Notes under the pieces: generated by a model
What the model was told of the DNA's origin: nothing
What the model saw: the letters and a program-made list of their open reading frames with translations, nothing else
Database searches by the model: none
Source: Clostridiales bacterium GWD2_32_19
Lineage (GTDB): Bacteria; Bacillota; Clostridia; Lachnospirales; UBA12420
Direction: 5' to 3'
Length of the DNA stretch: 52,445 nucleotides
NCBI GenBank assembly: GCA_001795385.1
Contig: MGOU01000013.1
Coordinates: forward strand, 1-52,445
Made by a program: the position numbers and the translations under genes
Part shown: positions 33,529 to 41,873 of the stretch, piece by piece
How positions within the stretch are numbered: position 1 is the first letter of the stretch
How the letters are laid out: each line of letters opens with the position of its first letter

Positions 33529-34665
33529 TTATTCCTTAACTATCTTCATCTCAATCGGCACTATACTAATCCATGTTTTACCTTTGTTTAATACAAGTGC
33601 CTTACCATCCTCATATGTGTAGCTTGCTTCAGCTTTATGGGTTGATTTTGACCATTTTATAGGTGTAATCTTTCCATTCGTTAGATATAAAGCCTTTCCA
33701 CTAGATACTGTATCTATATTTTTTCTTCCATATGAGTCATTTTTTATCGGGCTAACATTTGCATATTGTATTATTACATTTGTAAACTCTAATTGTTTAC
33801 CTGTCACTACATCTATGTGCGGTGCGTCAAACTGGAAACGTTTATATGTATTAGAACTTTCATTATATTCAAAAACTGATTTTTGATAATATGAGTATGG
33901 TATAGTCACCTTTATACACGATTCCCAATCATCTGTATTTAACTTTTTATCACTAAACGAAAACATTGGTTCATAATCTTCATCATTTTGCACTTCATAT
34001 TTTGCTAGCTTCCACGCAGCTTTTATCTTTTCCCCATTTGTATATGCACTGTGTTCTAGCCCTCTGGATTTTTGTCTTTCCTTATCTCTCCAAGTCATCG
34101 TAGACTCATATTTAGGATTGATTCCATCAAGGCTTGGTACATCTAAATCTGCTATCGCCTCTGTCGCTTGGTCACTATGTCCAAAATGAACATAAATCGC
34201 ATTGTTGTCAAATGCATAGTCCATGAAATAATGCCTTGCACTTCTTATGGGACCTATCTTGTCCACATTCAAGTCTTGAAAAACAGCCATAAGCCTCACA
34301 AACTCTCCCTCTACAGGTACTTCATATATTATATCTGCTTTTGAAATACCACTTTGTGGTGTTGCCTTTTTATGATTATTTATCATAACTGCAACCGCGC
34401 GTTTTTCAAGTTCCTTTTTATCTATAGGGAGTCCCGAAAGTGGGTTTATGCTCATATCTTTATTATCATTCTCACTTTTATTATTTGTATCCTCGTTTAC
34501 AATTCCTGACTTTTTATCTAAATTTACGAATGCAGGTTTTGCATCAAACTGACTTACTACCAACCAACCTATTCCAAAAATAGCTAGCAAAAATATTACT
34601 AGTTTCTTATAATTAACTTTAGCCTTTCCTTTGCTATGACTCGTTTTCTGTATTTTTCTTTTCAT
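33529..34665 (-). CDS. DUF3048 (YerB-like) membrane-anchored protein
   Basis: About 378 residues from the ATG at 34665, after GGAGGG; an earlier ATG overlaps the ribosome site. A basic N-terminus precedes one membrane helix (VIFLLAIFGIGWLVV). The body shows the YerB pattern: NPLSGLPIDKKELEKRAVAVMINNH, ADIIYEVPVEG, RLMAVFQD, KIGPIRSARHYFMDYA and HFGHSDQA. It lacks the lipobox of Bacillus YerB. It is extracellular and envelope-associated with unknown activity. Confidence 0.88.
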   Translation of the reverse strand: MKRKIQKTSHSKGKAKVNYKKLVIFLLAIFGIGWLVVSQFDAKPAFVNLDKKSGIVNEDTNNKSENDNKDMSINPLSGLPIDKKELEKRAVAVMINNHKKATPQSGISKADIIYEVPVEGEFVRLMAVFQDLNVDKIGPIRSARHYFMDYAFDNNAIYVHFGHSDQATEAIADLDVPSLDGINPKYESTMTWRDKERQKSRGLEHSAYTNGEKIKAAWKLAKYEVQNDEDYEPMFSFSDKKLNTDDWESCIKVTIPYSYYQKSVFEYNESSNTYKRFQFDAPHIDVVTGKQLEFTNVIIQYANVSPIKNDSYGRKNIDTVSSGKALYLTNGKITPIKWSKSTHKAEASYTYEDGKALVLNKGKTWISIVPIEMKIVKE

Positions 34666-34722
34666 TTTACCCTCCATAAATCTCAGTTAGATTATTTAAT
34701 TCCTTAATGATAGCAATTTTAT

Positions 34723-34888
34723 TAATGAATCTCCCCGTGGCAAGCCGACGGGGTATCATGTTGTCATTGCGAGCGTTTTTTGCGAAGCAATCTCATCGTT
34801 CAAAAACGAGATTGCTTCGTCGAAAGAACCTCCTCGCAATGACAAGAACGCGGCAAGCCGACGGGGAATTAAACCCAAAGAGATTAAA
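34723..34888. repeat. Palindromic repeat family R1, copy 2 (full length)
   Basis: Starts AATGAATCTCCCC, has GGCAAGCCGACGGGG, GTCATTGCGAGCG, GCGAAGCAATCTC, loop, GAGATTGCTTCG, CTCGCAATGAC, a second CGGCAAGCCGACGGGG, and ends CAAAGAGATTAAA. The ends form a worn terminal inverted repeat (GAATCTC with GAGATT). It sits between the YerB-like gene and the stop of the dgkA–PAP2 gene. Confidence 0.85.
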
Positions 34889-34903
34889 CACTGCCACCCT
34901 TTC

Positions 34904-35611
34904 TCAGCTAAATAACTGAAATATAAGTATTGTAACTAATGTACCTAGTGATGCCCCAGCAATAACTTGAAGTATACTGTGTATTTTTCCTTCCACTCTA
35001 CTCTGTGCAACTAAAAAAGCTAGAAAATATACTAAACTTATAACTAAGATACTTCTCCCTTTATCTACAAAGCATATTGCAGTAGCAATTGCAAATGATA
35101 TGGAACTATGTCCACTCGGCATTCCACCACGCAAGAATCTTGTGTATCCTGTAAATGCTTTTATACCTACAGTTAATACTAAAACAATAAGTATTGAGAT
35201 TAAGGTTATATAATAAGGCATCTGTCTTATTTTTTCAAATAAATTTATAGAGTTCTTAGCTATTTTTGTATAAAATAATACATATCCAACTAATACTGCA
35301 CATAAGGTAGCTATGAATACTGCCCCCGCCGCTACATCTTTCGCCTTTTTAGCTAGCGGATGCCTACTTTTACCGCAAACCAAATCCACAACACACTCAA
35401 TAGAAGTATTTACAAGCTCCATGCAAATCACTAATGCCAAAGTAAATATAAGTATCAAAAGCTCTGTAGTAGAAAAATTAAAAAACAGGGCAAGTACAAG
35501 TACAATTAGAGATGAAATTAAATGTATTCTTAGGTTTCTTTCTGTCCTTATGGCCCTTATAACACCAAGCATTGCATTGTTAAAGCTATCAAACAAACTT
35601 TTATTTTTCAT
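34904..35611 (-). CDS. DgkA-type undecaprenol/diacylglycerol kinase fused to a PAP2 phosphatase
   Basis: 235 residues, many membrane helices. Residues 1-115: DgkA/UndpK module, with ELVNTSIECVVDLV and HPLAKKAKDVAAGAV (the kinase Glu and Asn sites). Residues 125-235: PAP2 module with KAFTGYTRF, GGMPSGHSS and SRVEGKIH. In the third PAP2 motif SR-x5-H-x3-D the Asp position is Gln. In Gram-positives the kinase half phosphorylates undecaprenol; the phosphatase half would act on lipid phosphates, so both reactions may meet at one site. Its start overlaps ybeY by 4 bases. Confidence 0.9.
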   Translation of the reverse strand: MKNKSLFDSFNNAMLGVIRAIRTERNLRIHLISSLIVLVLALFFNFSTTELLILIFTLALVICMELVNTSIECVVDLVCGKSRHPLAKKAKDVAAGAVFIATLCAVLVGYVLFYTKIAKNSINLFEKIRQMPYYITLISILIVLVLTVGIKAFTGYTRFLRGGMPSGHSSISFAIATAICFVDKGRSILVISLVYFLAFLVAQSRVEGKIHSILQVIAGASLGTLVTILIFQLFS

Positions 35612-36054
35612 CTATTTAAACCTACTCTCCCTAAAATATCTTCTTGCTTTGCAAACATTACCTCTTCATCTTCTTTGTTTTCGTGGTCATAACCTAAAAG
35701 ATGTAACATGCTGTGTACAGTAAGAAAACCTATCTCTCTTTTGAACTCATGTCCGTACTCATTTGCTTGTTCCTCTGCTCTATCAAGAGATATTACAATG
35801 TCTCCAAGCATGATTTCATTTGTTTCTGGGTTCTCATCACCCAAAGGAAATGACAGCACATCAGTAATCTTATCTATCTCTCTATATTGCTTATTTAGCA
35901 TCTTTATTTCATCATTAGTTACAAAAGATAGGCTTATCTCCACATTTTCAGTATAATCCTCAAACTTTAGCGTTTCATCTATAACTTTTTTTATAATACT
36001 TTTTATATCATCACCAATTTCACAGCTCGTTCTATTATCATAAAAAATAGTCAA
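35608..36054 (-). CDS. ybeY: Endoribonuclease YbeY (16S rRNA 3' processing)
   Basis: 148 residues. The zinc motif HSMLHLLGYDH (H-x3-H-x5-H) lies near residue 115, followed by a Glu/Asp-rich stretch (ENKEDEEVM). YbeY acts in 16S rRNA maturation and ribosome quality control. The start is TTG, with GGGAG 11 bases upstream. Unlike the usual Firmicutes order, phoH and yqfF are not between yqfD and ybeY. Confidence 0.95.
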   Translation of the reverse strand: MTIFYDNRTSCEIGDDIKSIIKKVIDETLKFEDYTENVEISLSFVTNDEIKMLNKQYREIDKITDVLSFPLGDENPETNEIMLGDIVISLDRAEEQANEYGHEFKREIGFLTVHSMLHLLGYDHENKEDEEVMFAKQEDILGRVGLNR

Positions 36055-36165
36055 ATCGATTCACACTCCCTAAATAACAGTTAATAATATATTTGTTTTA
36101 TTATAGCAAAAAAACAAGACATCTGCAAGTACAAATACCTTATTTTTCATTTTATTAAATTATAA

Positions 36166-37416
36166 TTATGGTGTAACATGTATTTCAGGGTTTTCAGGGT
36201 TTTCAGGGTTTTCAGGGTTTTCAGGGTTTTCTGTATTTTCAATCATTTTATTTTGACCTATTTTTCTAATTAGTATTGCAATTCCATTTGCTATTATTCT
36301 CTTTTCCTTAAAGCCATAATCAAATCTAACATCAATTATTCTAGTATCATCTGATATTTTCTCAGATATGTTTTCATATATCCTTTTCTTCAACCTTTTT
36401 TTAGCCTCATCTATCGTATATGTTACTTTATCAAATTTATATTCCTCATATTCAGTTAATATAAATCCAAATTTATTTTCTTTAATAAATGGGTCTAGAG
36501 ATATGTATTTTTCCTTTTTATCAAAAAAACTATCTTTTGGCCTTGTTTTTATAAAATCGAACTTTCCAAAATGCAAATTTAATTGCAATTCCCTATACAC
36601 CTCTCCTGTATATGTCTTTTTAGAAAATTCAAGTTCCTGTTCTTCTTTTATAAATAAATAATCTTTCCCTTCTATCTTTGCATTTGCATGTACATATTTC
36701 TTTAGTATTTCCCCATCTTTTTCTACATCTATTTCTCCACTAACTAATACATCGCCTTCGTTTACAACATCCTTTGCCTTTACCTTCGGTACACCACTTA
36801 ATGTTACTATATCATATATCACAGCTTTCTTGTCTGCTACTATATTGCACGGAGTATTCTCAAGTGATCCTGAGGTTTTGACAACTGTCTCAACAACATC
36901 AATATTCACACTGGTCCCTTTCTGATATATATTTAGCCATGCGATATCCTCGACTTCTTTATAAAGCGAGTTGGCTACATTATCATAATTTATCATGAAT
37001 TTAGGCTTACCCTTACTCAGTCCTGCAGTTTTTACCACTGCCAAAATTTTTCGAGCATCTATTCTTTCAGTGCCGTACACATTAATATCAAGCACTATGC
37101 TTGACAAAATGGTCAATACTATAAGTGTTAAAAATATTCCGATAACAAAAAATTTCCTACCTTTATACTTATGTAGTAAAAAAGGTAGCCCATATTTTTT
37201 TATCACTTTGACCTTAGTATATGTACCTCTTAAAATGCTTTGTATTCTCCAAAAATCCGTAAGAGAAATGTTCATTTCTATGTAGTTACTTTTTAATACT
37301 ATCTTCCATAATAAGATAGAGTTGTTTGCAAATCTATTAATAATTTTTTCTTTTTGAAACCCGAATATTCTTATTCTAACATACCCTCTAAAGAACTTTG
37401 GCATATTTCCAAACAT
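36166..37416 (-). CDS. yqfD: Sporulation protein YqfD, with a C-terminal Glu-Asn-Pro repeat
   Basis: 416 residues. One membrane helix near residue 85-110 (FFVIGIFLTLIVLTILSSIVLDI), then a POTRA-like region with YGTERIDARKILAVVKTAGL, YEVEDIAWLNIYQKGTSVNI and an all-beta C-terminal part. YqfD is made under mother-cell control in Bacillus and needed for spore formation; the exact role is not settled. The last 20 residues are five ENP units followed by EIHVTP, encoded by a 9-bp tandem repeat. It follows yqfC by 12 bases. Confidence 0.93.
   Translation of the reverse strand: MFGNMPKFFRGYVRIRIFGFQKEKIINRFANNSILLWKIVLKSNYIEMNISLTDFWRIQSILRGTYTKVKVIKKYGLPFLLHKYKGRKFFVIGIFLTLIVLTILSSIVLDINVYGTERIDARKILAVVKTAGLSKGKPKFMINYDNVANSLYKEVEDIAWLNIYQKGTSVNIDVVETVVKTSGSLENTPCNIVADKKAVIYDIVTLSGVPKVKAKDVVNEGDVLVSGEIDVEKDGEILKKYVHANAKIEGKDYLFIKEEQELEFSKKTYTGEVYRELQLNLHFGKFDFIKTRPKDSFFDKKEKYISLDPFIKENKFGFILTEYEEYKFDKVTYTIDEAKKRLKKRIYENISEKISDDTRIIDVRFDYGFKEKRIIANGIAILIRKIGQNKMIENTENPENPENPENPENPEIHVTP
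36184..36232 (-). repeat. 9-bp in-frame tandem repeat at the yqfD 3' end
   Basis: Five copies of plus-strand TTCAGGGTT encode ENP units. Copy-number changes keep the frame and change only the tail length. Confidence 0.92.
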
Positions 37417-37428
37417 ATATGTACACCT

Positions 37429-37695
37429 CTAACTTCCATATTGTATATTTTTTATGACTCCCGTAATGAATATTTCATCTTTTCTTATGTACTTAATATT
37501 CATGTTTTTACCACTTATATTTACCTGACCTATTTTAGTATTTATCCTTATTGATTCAGGCTTGTAATCTATTACCGCCTTATAATTTTCTATAACAATC
37601 TCTTCATTTCCAACAATGGTAGCAAGAGGAATGTTAAGAAAGGTCTCTTTTGGTATATCAACAACACCATATATTTTTTTCTTAAAACTTTCCAT
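37429..37695 (-). CDS. yqfC: Sporulation protein YqfC
   Basis: 88 residues from the ATG after GGAGGG (6-base gap). The YabP/YqfC family pattern is clear: KKIYGVVDIPKETFLNIPLATIVGNEEIVIENYKAVIDY, then TKIGQVNISGKNMNIKYI and FITG. Made in the mother cell of spore formers. It is followed by yqfD as in other genomes. Confidence 0.93.
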   Translation of the reverse strand: MESFKKKIYGVVDIPKETFLNIPLATIVGNEEIVIENYKAVIDYKPESIRINTKIGQVNISGKNMNIKYIRKDEIFITGVIKNIQYGS

Positions 37696-37772
37696 GTTTA
37701 TCCCTCCGAGCACATATCAGTAAAAGATTTTTCTACTTACTATATTAAGTTTATTCCAGTAAAGCAAAAAAA

Positions 37773-37793
37773 TGCAAGTAAACCGCACTTGCA
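37773..37793 (-). terminator. Terminator downstream of sigG
   Basis: TGCAAGT (37773-37779) and ACTTGCA (37787-37793), 7 bp, with the complement of 37765-37771 giving a T-run on the minus strand. Isolates sigG from yqfC. Confidence 0.82.
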
Positions 37794-37824
37794 CTTTATA
37801 AATTGTTTTTCTGCTAACATATAT

Positions 37825-38598
37825 TCAACTTATATTCCTTTTTATCTTATCCAAAGCATTTTTCTCAAGCCTTGATACTTGAGCCTGTGATATTCCTATT
37901 TCATCTGCGACTTCCATCTGAGTTTTACCCTTGAAAAATCTTAGAGTTATTATGTTCTTCTCTCTTCCTTTTAATTTTTTAATACTTTCCCTTAATGCAA
38001 GAGAGTCTATCCAATTCTCGGCTAGATTTTTTTCGTCTTTCACTTGATCTACGACATATATGGCATCACCACCATCATTATATATAGGTTCATACAACGA
38101 AACTGTATCTTGTATAGACTCTAAAGCAAACACGACTTCTTCCTTTGCAACACCTATCTCCTTTGCTATATATTCTATGGTCGGCTCTTCCATATTTTTA
38201 TTTATAAACTCCTCCTTTATCTTATATGTTTTATAAGCAATATCCTTCAGTGACCTGCTTACTCTTATCGAACTATTATCCCTTAGATATCTCTTAATCT
38301 CCCCTATTATCATAGGTACTGCATAAGTAGAGAACTTAACATCTTGGGATAAGTCAAAGTTATCAATAGCCTTTATAAGACCGATACAACCAACTTGAAA
38401 TAAATCATCAAGATTTTCGCCCCTGTTATTGAATCTTTTAACAACACTTAGAACCAATTTCAAATTTCCTTTTATATATTTTTCCCTTGCAAAAATATTA
38501 CCCTCTTTTGCTCTAACTAATAAATCATATTTTTCATTTTTCTTTAATACTTCTAATTCAGAGGTGTTAATGCCACAAATTTCTACCTTTCTTATCAT
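37825..38598 (-). CDS. sigG: Forespore sigma factor SigG
   Basis: 257 residues from the ATG at 38598 (GGTGG upstream). Regions 1.2-2.4: LDDLFQVGCIGLIKAIDNFDL, KFSTYAVPMIIGEIKRYLRDN; region 4.2: KTQMEVADEIGISQAQVSRLEKNAL. The N-terminus matches SigG (RKVEICGINTSELEVL) and not SigF. It drives late forespore genes such as the SASP found at 47.9 kb. An in-frame N-terminal extension inside the palindrome upstream is not expected to be translated. It follows sigE as in Bacillus. Confidence 0.96.
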   Translation of the reverse strand: MIRKVEICGINTSELEVLKKNEKYDLLVRAKEGNIFAREKYIKGNLKLVLSVVKRFNNRGENLDDLFQVGCIGLIKAIDNFDLSQDVKFSTYAVPMIIGEIKRYLRDNSSIRVSRSLKDIAYKTYKIKEEFINKNMEEPTIEYIAKEIGVAKEEVVFALESIQDTVSLYEPIYNDGGDAIYVVDQVKDEKNLAENWIDSLALRESIKKLKGREKNIITLRFFKGKTQMEVADEIGISQAQVSRLEKNALDKIKRNIS

Positions 38599-38610
38599 CC
38601 TATCACCACC

Positions 38611-38749
38611 CGGCATGAAATACAAAGTACAGAGTTCAAAGTTCAAAATACAAAGTAAAAAATTATTTAGTAAACCATCTTATTTGTTAATTTTATTTGT
38701 TATTTGTACTTTGTTCTTTGAACTTTGTACTTTGTTTTAATTATTGCCG
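38611..38749. repeat. Palindromic repeat between sigE and sigG
   Basis: CGGCA at 38611 pairs with TGCCG at 38745-38749. Inside, ACAAAGTACAGAGTTCAAAG (38622-38641) is matched by the complement of the CTTTGAACTTTGTACTTTG segment near 38717-38735 with one mismatch. It contains no promoter or terminator signature that I can defend. Confidence 0.75.
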
Positions 38750-38761
38750 AGTGACTTATAT

Positions 38762-39496
38762 TTAATACAACTTTGCCATTTCTTTCTTAAGCTTTTTTAT
38801 TATCTTTTTCTCAAGTCTTGATATGTATGATTGAGATATTCCTAGTTCATCAGCTACCTCCTTTTGTGTTAATTCATCTCCTTCATTATAAATCCCATAG
38901 CGGAGTTCAATTATTTTCTTTTCCCTTATATTAAGCCTTTCAACACACTTTTTTAAAATCTTTGAGTCGATTTCTTCCTCTATTTTTTTAGATACATTTG
39001 ACTCCTCACTACCAATAACATCAGCAAGTAGAAGCTCATTTCCATCCCAATCTACATTAAGTGGTTCATCGATTGAAACCTCAAACTTCGTTTTATTATT
39101 TTTTCTTACAAACATAAGAATTTCATTTTCTATACATTTAGATGCATATGTCGCAAGCTTTATGTTTTTACTAGCCTCAAACGTATTTATCGCCTTAATG
39201 AGCCCTATGTTTCCTATCGATACTAGATCCTCTAGCCCTATTCCCACATTTTCAAACTTCTTTGCAAGGTACACAACAAGCCTCAAATTTCTCTCTATAA
39301 GTTCACGTTTTACTTTATTCCTATCCACAGTATTCAGTTTATTTATCAATATTTTTTCCTCTTCCGGTTTTAAAGGCTCTGGAAGCACCTCATTATTATT
39401 TATATAATGTAGCCCTTCGCTTAAATCAGAATTAAACTTTCTTATAATATTAATCCAAAAAGATTTTACCTTTAGCATAAATTGTTTTAAATTCAT
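38762..39496 (-). CDS. sigE: Mother-cell sigma factor SigE (with pro-sequence)
   Basis: 244 residues with an N-terminal amphipathic pro-sequence (NLKQFMLKVKSFWINIIRKF) and a likely cleavage region near EGLHYINNNEVLPEPL; SpoIIGA removes the leader in Bacillus. Region 2: LEDLVSIGNIGLIKAINTF, IKLATYASKCIENEILM; region 4: ELTQKEVADELGISQSYISRLEKKI. It lies downstream of spoIIGA, the usual spoIIG pairing. Confidence 0.96.
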   Translation of the reverse strand: MNLKQFMLKVKSFWINIIRKFNSDLSEGLHYINNNEVLPEPLKPEEEKILINKLNTVDRNKVKRELIERNLRLVVYLAKKFENVGIGLEDLVSIGNIGLIKAINTFEASKNIKLATYASKCIENEILMFVRKNNKTKFEVSIDEPLNVDWDGNELLLADVIGSEESNVSKKIEEEIDSKILKKCVERLNIREKKIIELRYGIYNEGDELTQKEVADELGISQSYISRLEKKIIKKLKKEMAKLY

Positions 39497-39551
39497 ACAT
39501 ATCCTCCTTTTATCATACCATTATCAAATTATTGGTTATGTTTTTTATTTT

Positions 39552-39580
39552 CCCCTCTCCCTTTGTTGTAGGGAGAGGGG
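39552..39580. repeat. GC-rich hairpin between spoIIGA and sigE (family R3)
   Basis: CCCCTCTCCCT, loop TTGTTGT, AGGGAGAGGGG: a perfect 11-bp stem. Similar to the motif at 49115-49155 (CCCTTTGTTACAGGG in reverse). It has no T-run, so it is a repeat more than a terminator. It lies in a 135-base gap with sigE downstream. Confidence 0.7.
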
Positions 39581-39631
39581 AACCAATTTCTAGTATTCGC
39601 GTATCTCTCGTATTAGCTGTCCCCCTTATCA

Positions 39632-40477
39632 TCACCCTAAAATCCTAGGATGTATTAGCATGTTGTACTCATCGTTATTTGTGAATTTTCCTTTGTATAT
39701 TGCAATTATTTGATTTTCTAAAACCAAATCTCCTAATTTATTATTAAAAATTATTACCTTATCAAACATTACTCCTATAAGCTTTCCGTTAGCCTCTCCA
39801 ACACTCTTATATGGTATATTATAAGTGTCTTCCCTATCAGCAAAATCTTCATGTAGAATCTCTTTTAATTTATCATACTCAGATACCAAAACAGGCTTAA
39901 AACTTTTGGGGTCATACAGACTGTTTCCAGTATCTATAATCCCTTTGAGAGTGACAATATTTTTGTTTTTTAAAATCTGAACTATGTAAATTTTACTTTT
40001 TGCAAAATACTGATTTAAAATCACACTCGAAGCTTTAATTAACAAATAGCTAAATATTACTGAAAAAACAAGGAGTCTTATCGTAATTTTATTTGTTGCG
40101 ACATAAATAAAATTTTGTATATATGAATTAGTATTTATGTAATACATTGTTGCAAATGTTACTCCTCCAACGAATGTCGAAACAATATAAACCGATATTA
40201 TTATCTTGAATGATTCCACAATACTTTTAGGTCTAAAACCCACAATTATAGGGACTATAAATATTAATCCAGTTAGAATAATTTTATTAAAAGTGTTAAA
40301 TTCAAAATATACGATAGCTACACAATAAGTTATCGATGCAATGATTGATGCTACAAGCATTCGAATACATGTGGTATTTAATCTTAATAACTTTTTTGTT
40401 GCAAAAAATATTATGAAATTCATAACAAAATTTACAGCAAAGATTACATCTATATATAAATTTACTTCCAGCAGCAT
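39632..40477 (-). CDS. spoIIGA: Pro-SigE processing peptidase SpoIIGA
   Basis: About 281 residues. Five membrane helices in the first 150 residues, then a soluble aspartic-protease-like part with GIIDTGNSLYDP (catalytic Asp in DTGN) and VLVSEYD. SpoIIGA cleaves pro-SigE at the septum in response to the forespore signal SpoIIR. ATG at 40477 lies only 3 bases from AAGGAG; a TTG one codon earlier or CTG codons just after are other options. TATAAT (40513-40518, minus) is a candidate -10. Confidence 0.93.
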   Translation of the reverse strand: MLLEVNLYIDVIFAVNFVMNFIIFFATKKLLRLNTTCIRMLVASIIASITYCVAIVYFEFNTFNKIILTGLIFIVPIIVGFRPKSIVESFKIIISVYIVSTFVGGVTFATMYYINTNSYIQNFIYVATNKITIRLLVFSVIFSYLLIKASSVILNQYFAKSKIYIVQILKNKNIVTLKGIIDTGNSLYDPKSFKPVLVSEYDKLKEILHEDFADREDTYNIPYKSVGEANGKLIGVMFDKVIIFNNKLGDLVLENQIIAIYKGKFTNNDEYNMLIHPRILG

Positions 40478-40533
40478 CAACTCCTTAAATACACAGTTCA
40501 GCTTATATCTGAATTATATCTCTTGTATATGTA

Positions 40534-40586
40534 AAAAAATGTAAAAAGAGTGAACTCAAATTAAGTTCACTCTTTTTACATTTTTT
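40534..40586 (-). terminator. Perfect 23-bp terminator downstream of the permease gene
   Basis: Arms 40534-40556 and 40564-40586 are perfectly complementary (core GAGTGAACT / AGTTCACTC) with a 7-base loop and A/T-rich feet. It can end transcription both ways and separates the permease gene from spoIIGA. Confidence 0.92.
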
Positions 40587-40632
40587 ATTTATCATTCCCA
40601 TGTTGTATTTTATTATATTTAACAAAACACTA

Positions 40633-41850
40633 TTATGCTTTATTCTCTATCTTTCTCTTCTTCGCTGCAACTATTTTTAGTATCACAAGTCTTAACACTC
40701 CTGCAGTTGGTACTGCGAGTATCATCCCTACAAGTCCGAATTGCGCTCCAGTAATTACTGCTAGCAGTATAAATACTGGGTGTAGTCCAACACTCTGTCC
40801 TACTATTCTTGGTGCCATTATGTTTCCATCTAATTGTTGTATTATTCCTAATACTATAAGTGCATATAATGCAGTTATAGGTTCTGTACTAAGTAGTCCT
40901 ATAATAACAGCTGGTATAACTCCTATAATAGGTCCAAAGTATGGTATGATGTTTGATAGTCCTACAAAAAGTCCTACAAAAAATGCATAATCAAGTCCAA
41001 CTAGACTTAAAGCTATTATACTTACACCTGCTATTATAGAACAATCGAGGAGCTGTCCACGTATAAATTTTGAAACTACTCCATCTACTTCACTCAAAAA
41101 TTTATTGATTCTATCACAATGCTTTTTAGGCAATATGAGCCTCTGTCCTTCTTTATAAATCTTCTCAAAGAACTCTAGGTCAACCATTATATAAAATGCA
41201 ATGACTAATGCAAGTAAGAAGCTTAGTAAATTATCCATTATTCCAGTAAATAAGTTTATTATAAAATCAAAAATCACCTGACCTATATTTCCAATTCCCT
41301 GTACAAATTCTGTCACCTTATCTTTCAAATCACTAGATAATAGATGACTTGCATCAAGTCTGGCTTTTAGATTTGATTCTAAAAATATTCTAGTTTCATC
41401 CATATAATTCTTAGTTCCGCTAATTAGTGAATCTAGATTTGTAGTTTCTAGTTTCCCTTTTATCATTACAAATCCCATAATAATTACAGCAGTAATTATA
41501 GATAAAATTAATATATAAGTCACGAAAACACTTATAAGCGTTTTAAACTTTTCATTTTTCTTAATATTTTCTACTTTTTGTGTTTTTTTGTGAGGCCTTT
41601 TTATAATTTCTTTAAACAACATTTTTTTAATCCAAACAGATACCGGATACAATAAATACGCAATTATAAGAGCAATCCAAAGTGGTTTTAATATTCCTAA
41701 TACATATAAAATTGTATTTAATATTACCATCAAAAAATCAGGAATTACATTTACTATACTACTCAATATGTATATTATCGTAAATGATAAAACAACATAA
41801 ATACTTACCTTTATTGCTATCCTATCAATATTATCAAAATGATATTTCAT
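40633..41850 (-). CDS. AI-2E family transporter (PerM-like membrane protein)
   Basis: 405 residues with about eight membrane helices. VVSKFIRGQLLDCSIIAGVSIIALSLVGLDYAFFVGLFVGLSNIIPYFGPIIG and GNIMAPRIVGQSVGLHPVFILLAVI in the C-terminal half are the family signature. Members are proposed exporters; some act in osmotic or Na+ stress. The substrate is unknown here. GGGGAGG precedes the ATG and a minimal hairpin element ends 23 bases before the ATG. Confidence 0.93.
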   Translation of the reverse strand: MKYHFDNIDRIAIKVSIYVVLSFTIIYILSSIVNVIPDFLMVILNTILYVLGILKPLWIALIIAYLLYPVSVWIKKMLFKEIIKRPHKKTQKVENIKKNEKFKTLISVFVTYILILSIITAVIIMGFVMIKGKLETTNLDSLISGTKNYMDETRIFLESNLKARLDASHLLSSDLKDKVTEFVQGIGNIGQVIFDFIINLFTGIMDNLLSFLLALVIAFYIMVDLEFFEKIYKEGQRLILPKKHCDRINKFLSEVDGVVSKFIRGQLLDCSIIAGVSIIALSLVGLDYAFFVGLFVGLSNIIPYFGPIIGVIPAVIIGLLSTEPITALYALIVLGIIQQLDGNIMAPRIVGQSVGLHPVFILLAVITGAQFGLVGMILAVPTAGVLRLVILKIVAAKKRKIENKA

Positions 41851-41873
41851 ACTTTAATCCTCCCCTTATATTA

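Noticed and set aside
34723-34888. R1 copies as a CRISPR-like array
   Set aside because: The copies are single, far apart and palindromic, with no regular spacers; there is no cas gene in the window.
39552-39580. GC-rich hairpin as a terminator for spoIIGA
   Set aside because: The minus strand continues with A-rich sequence after the stem; there is no T-run in that direction.
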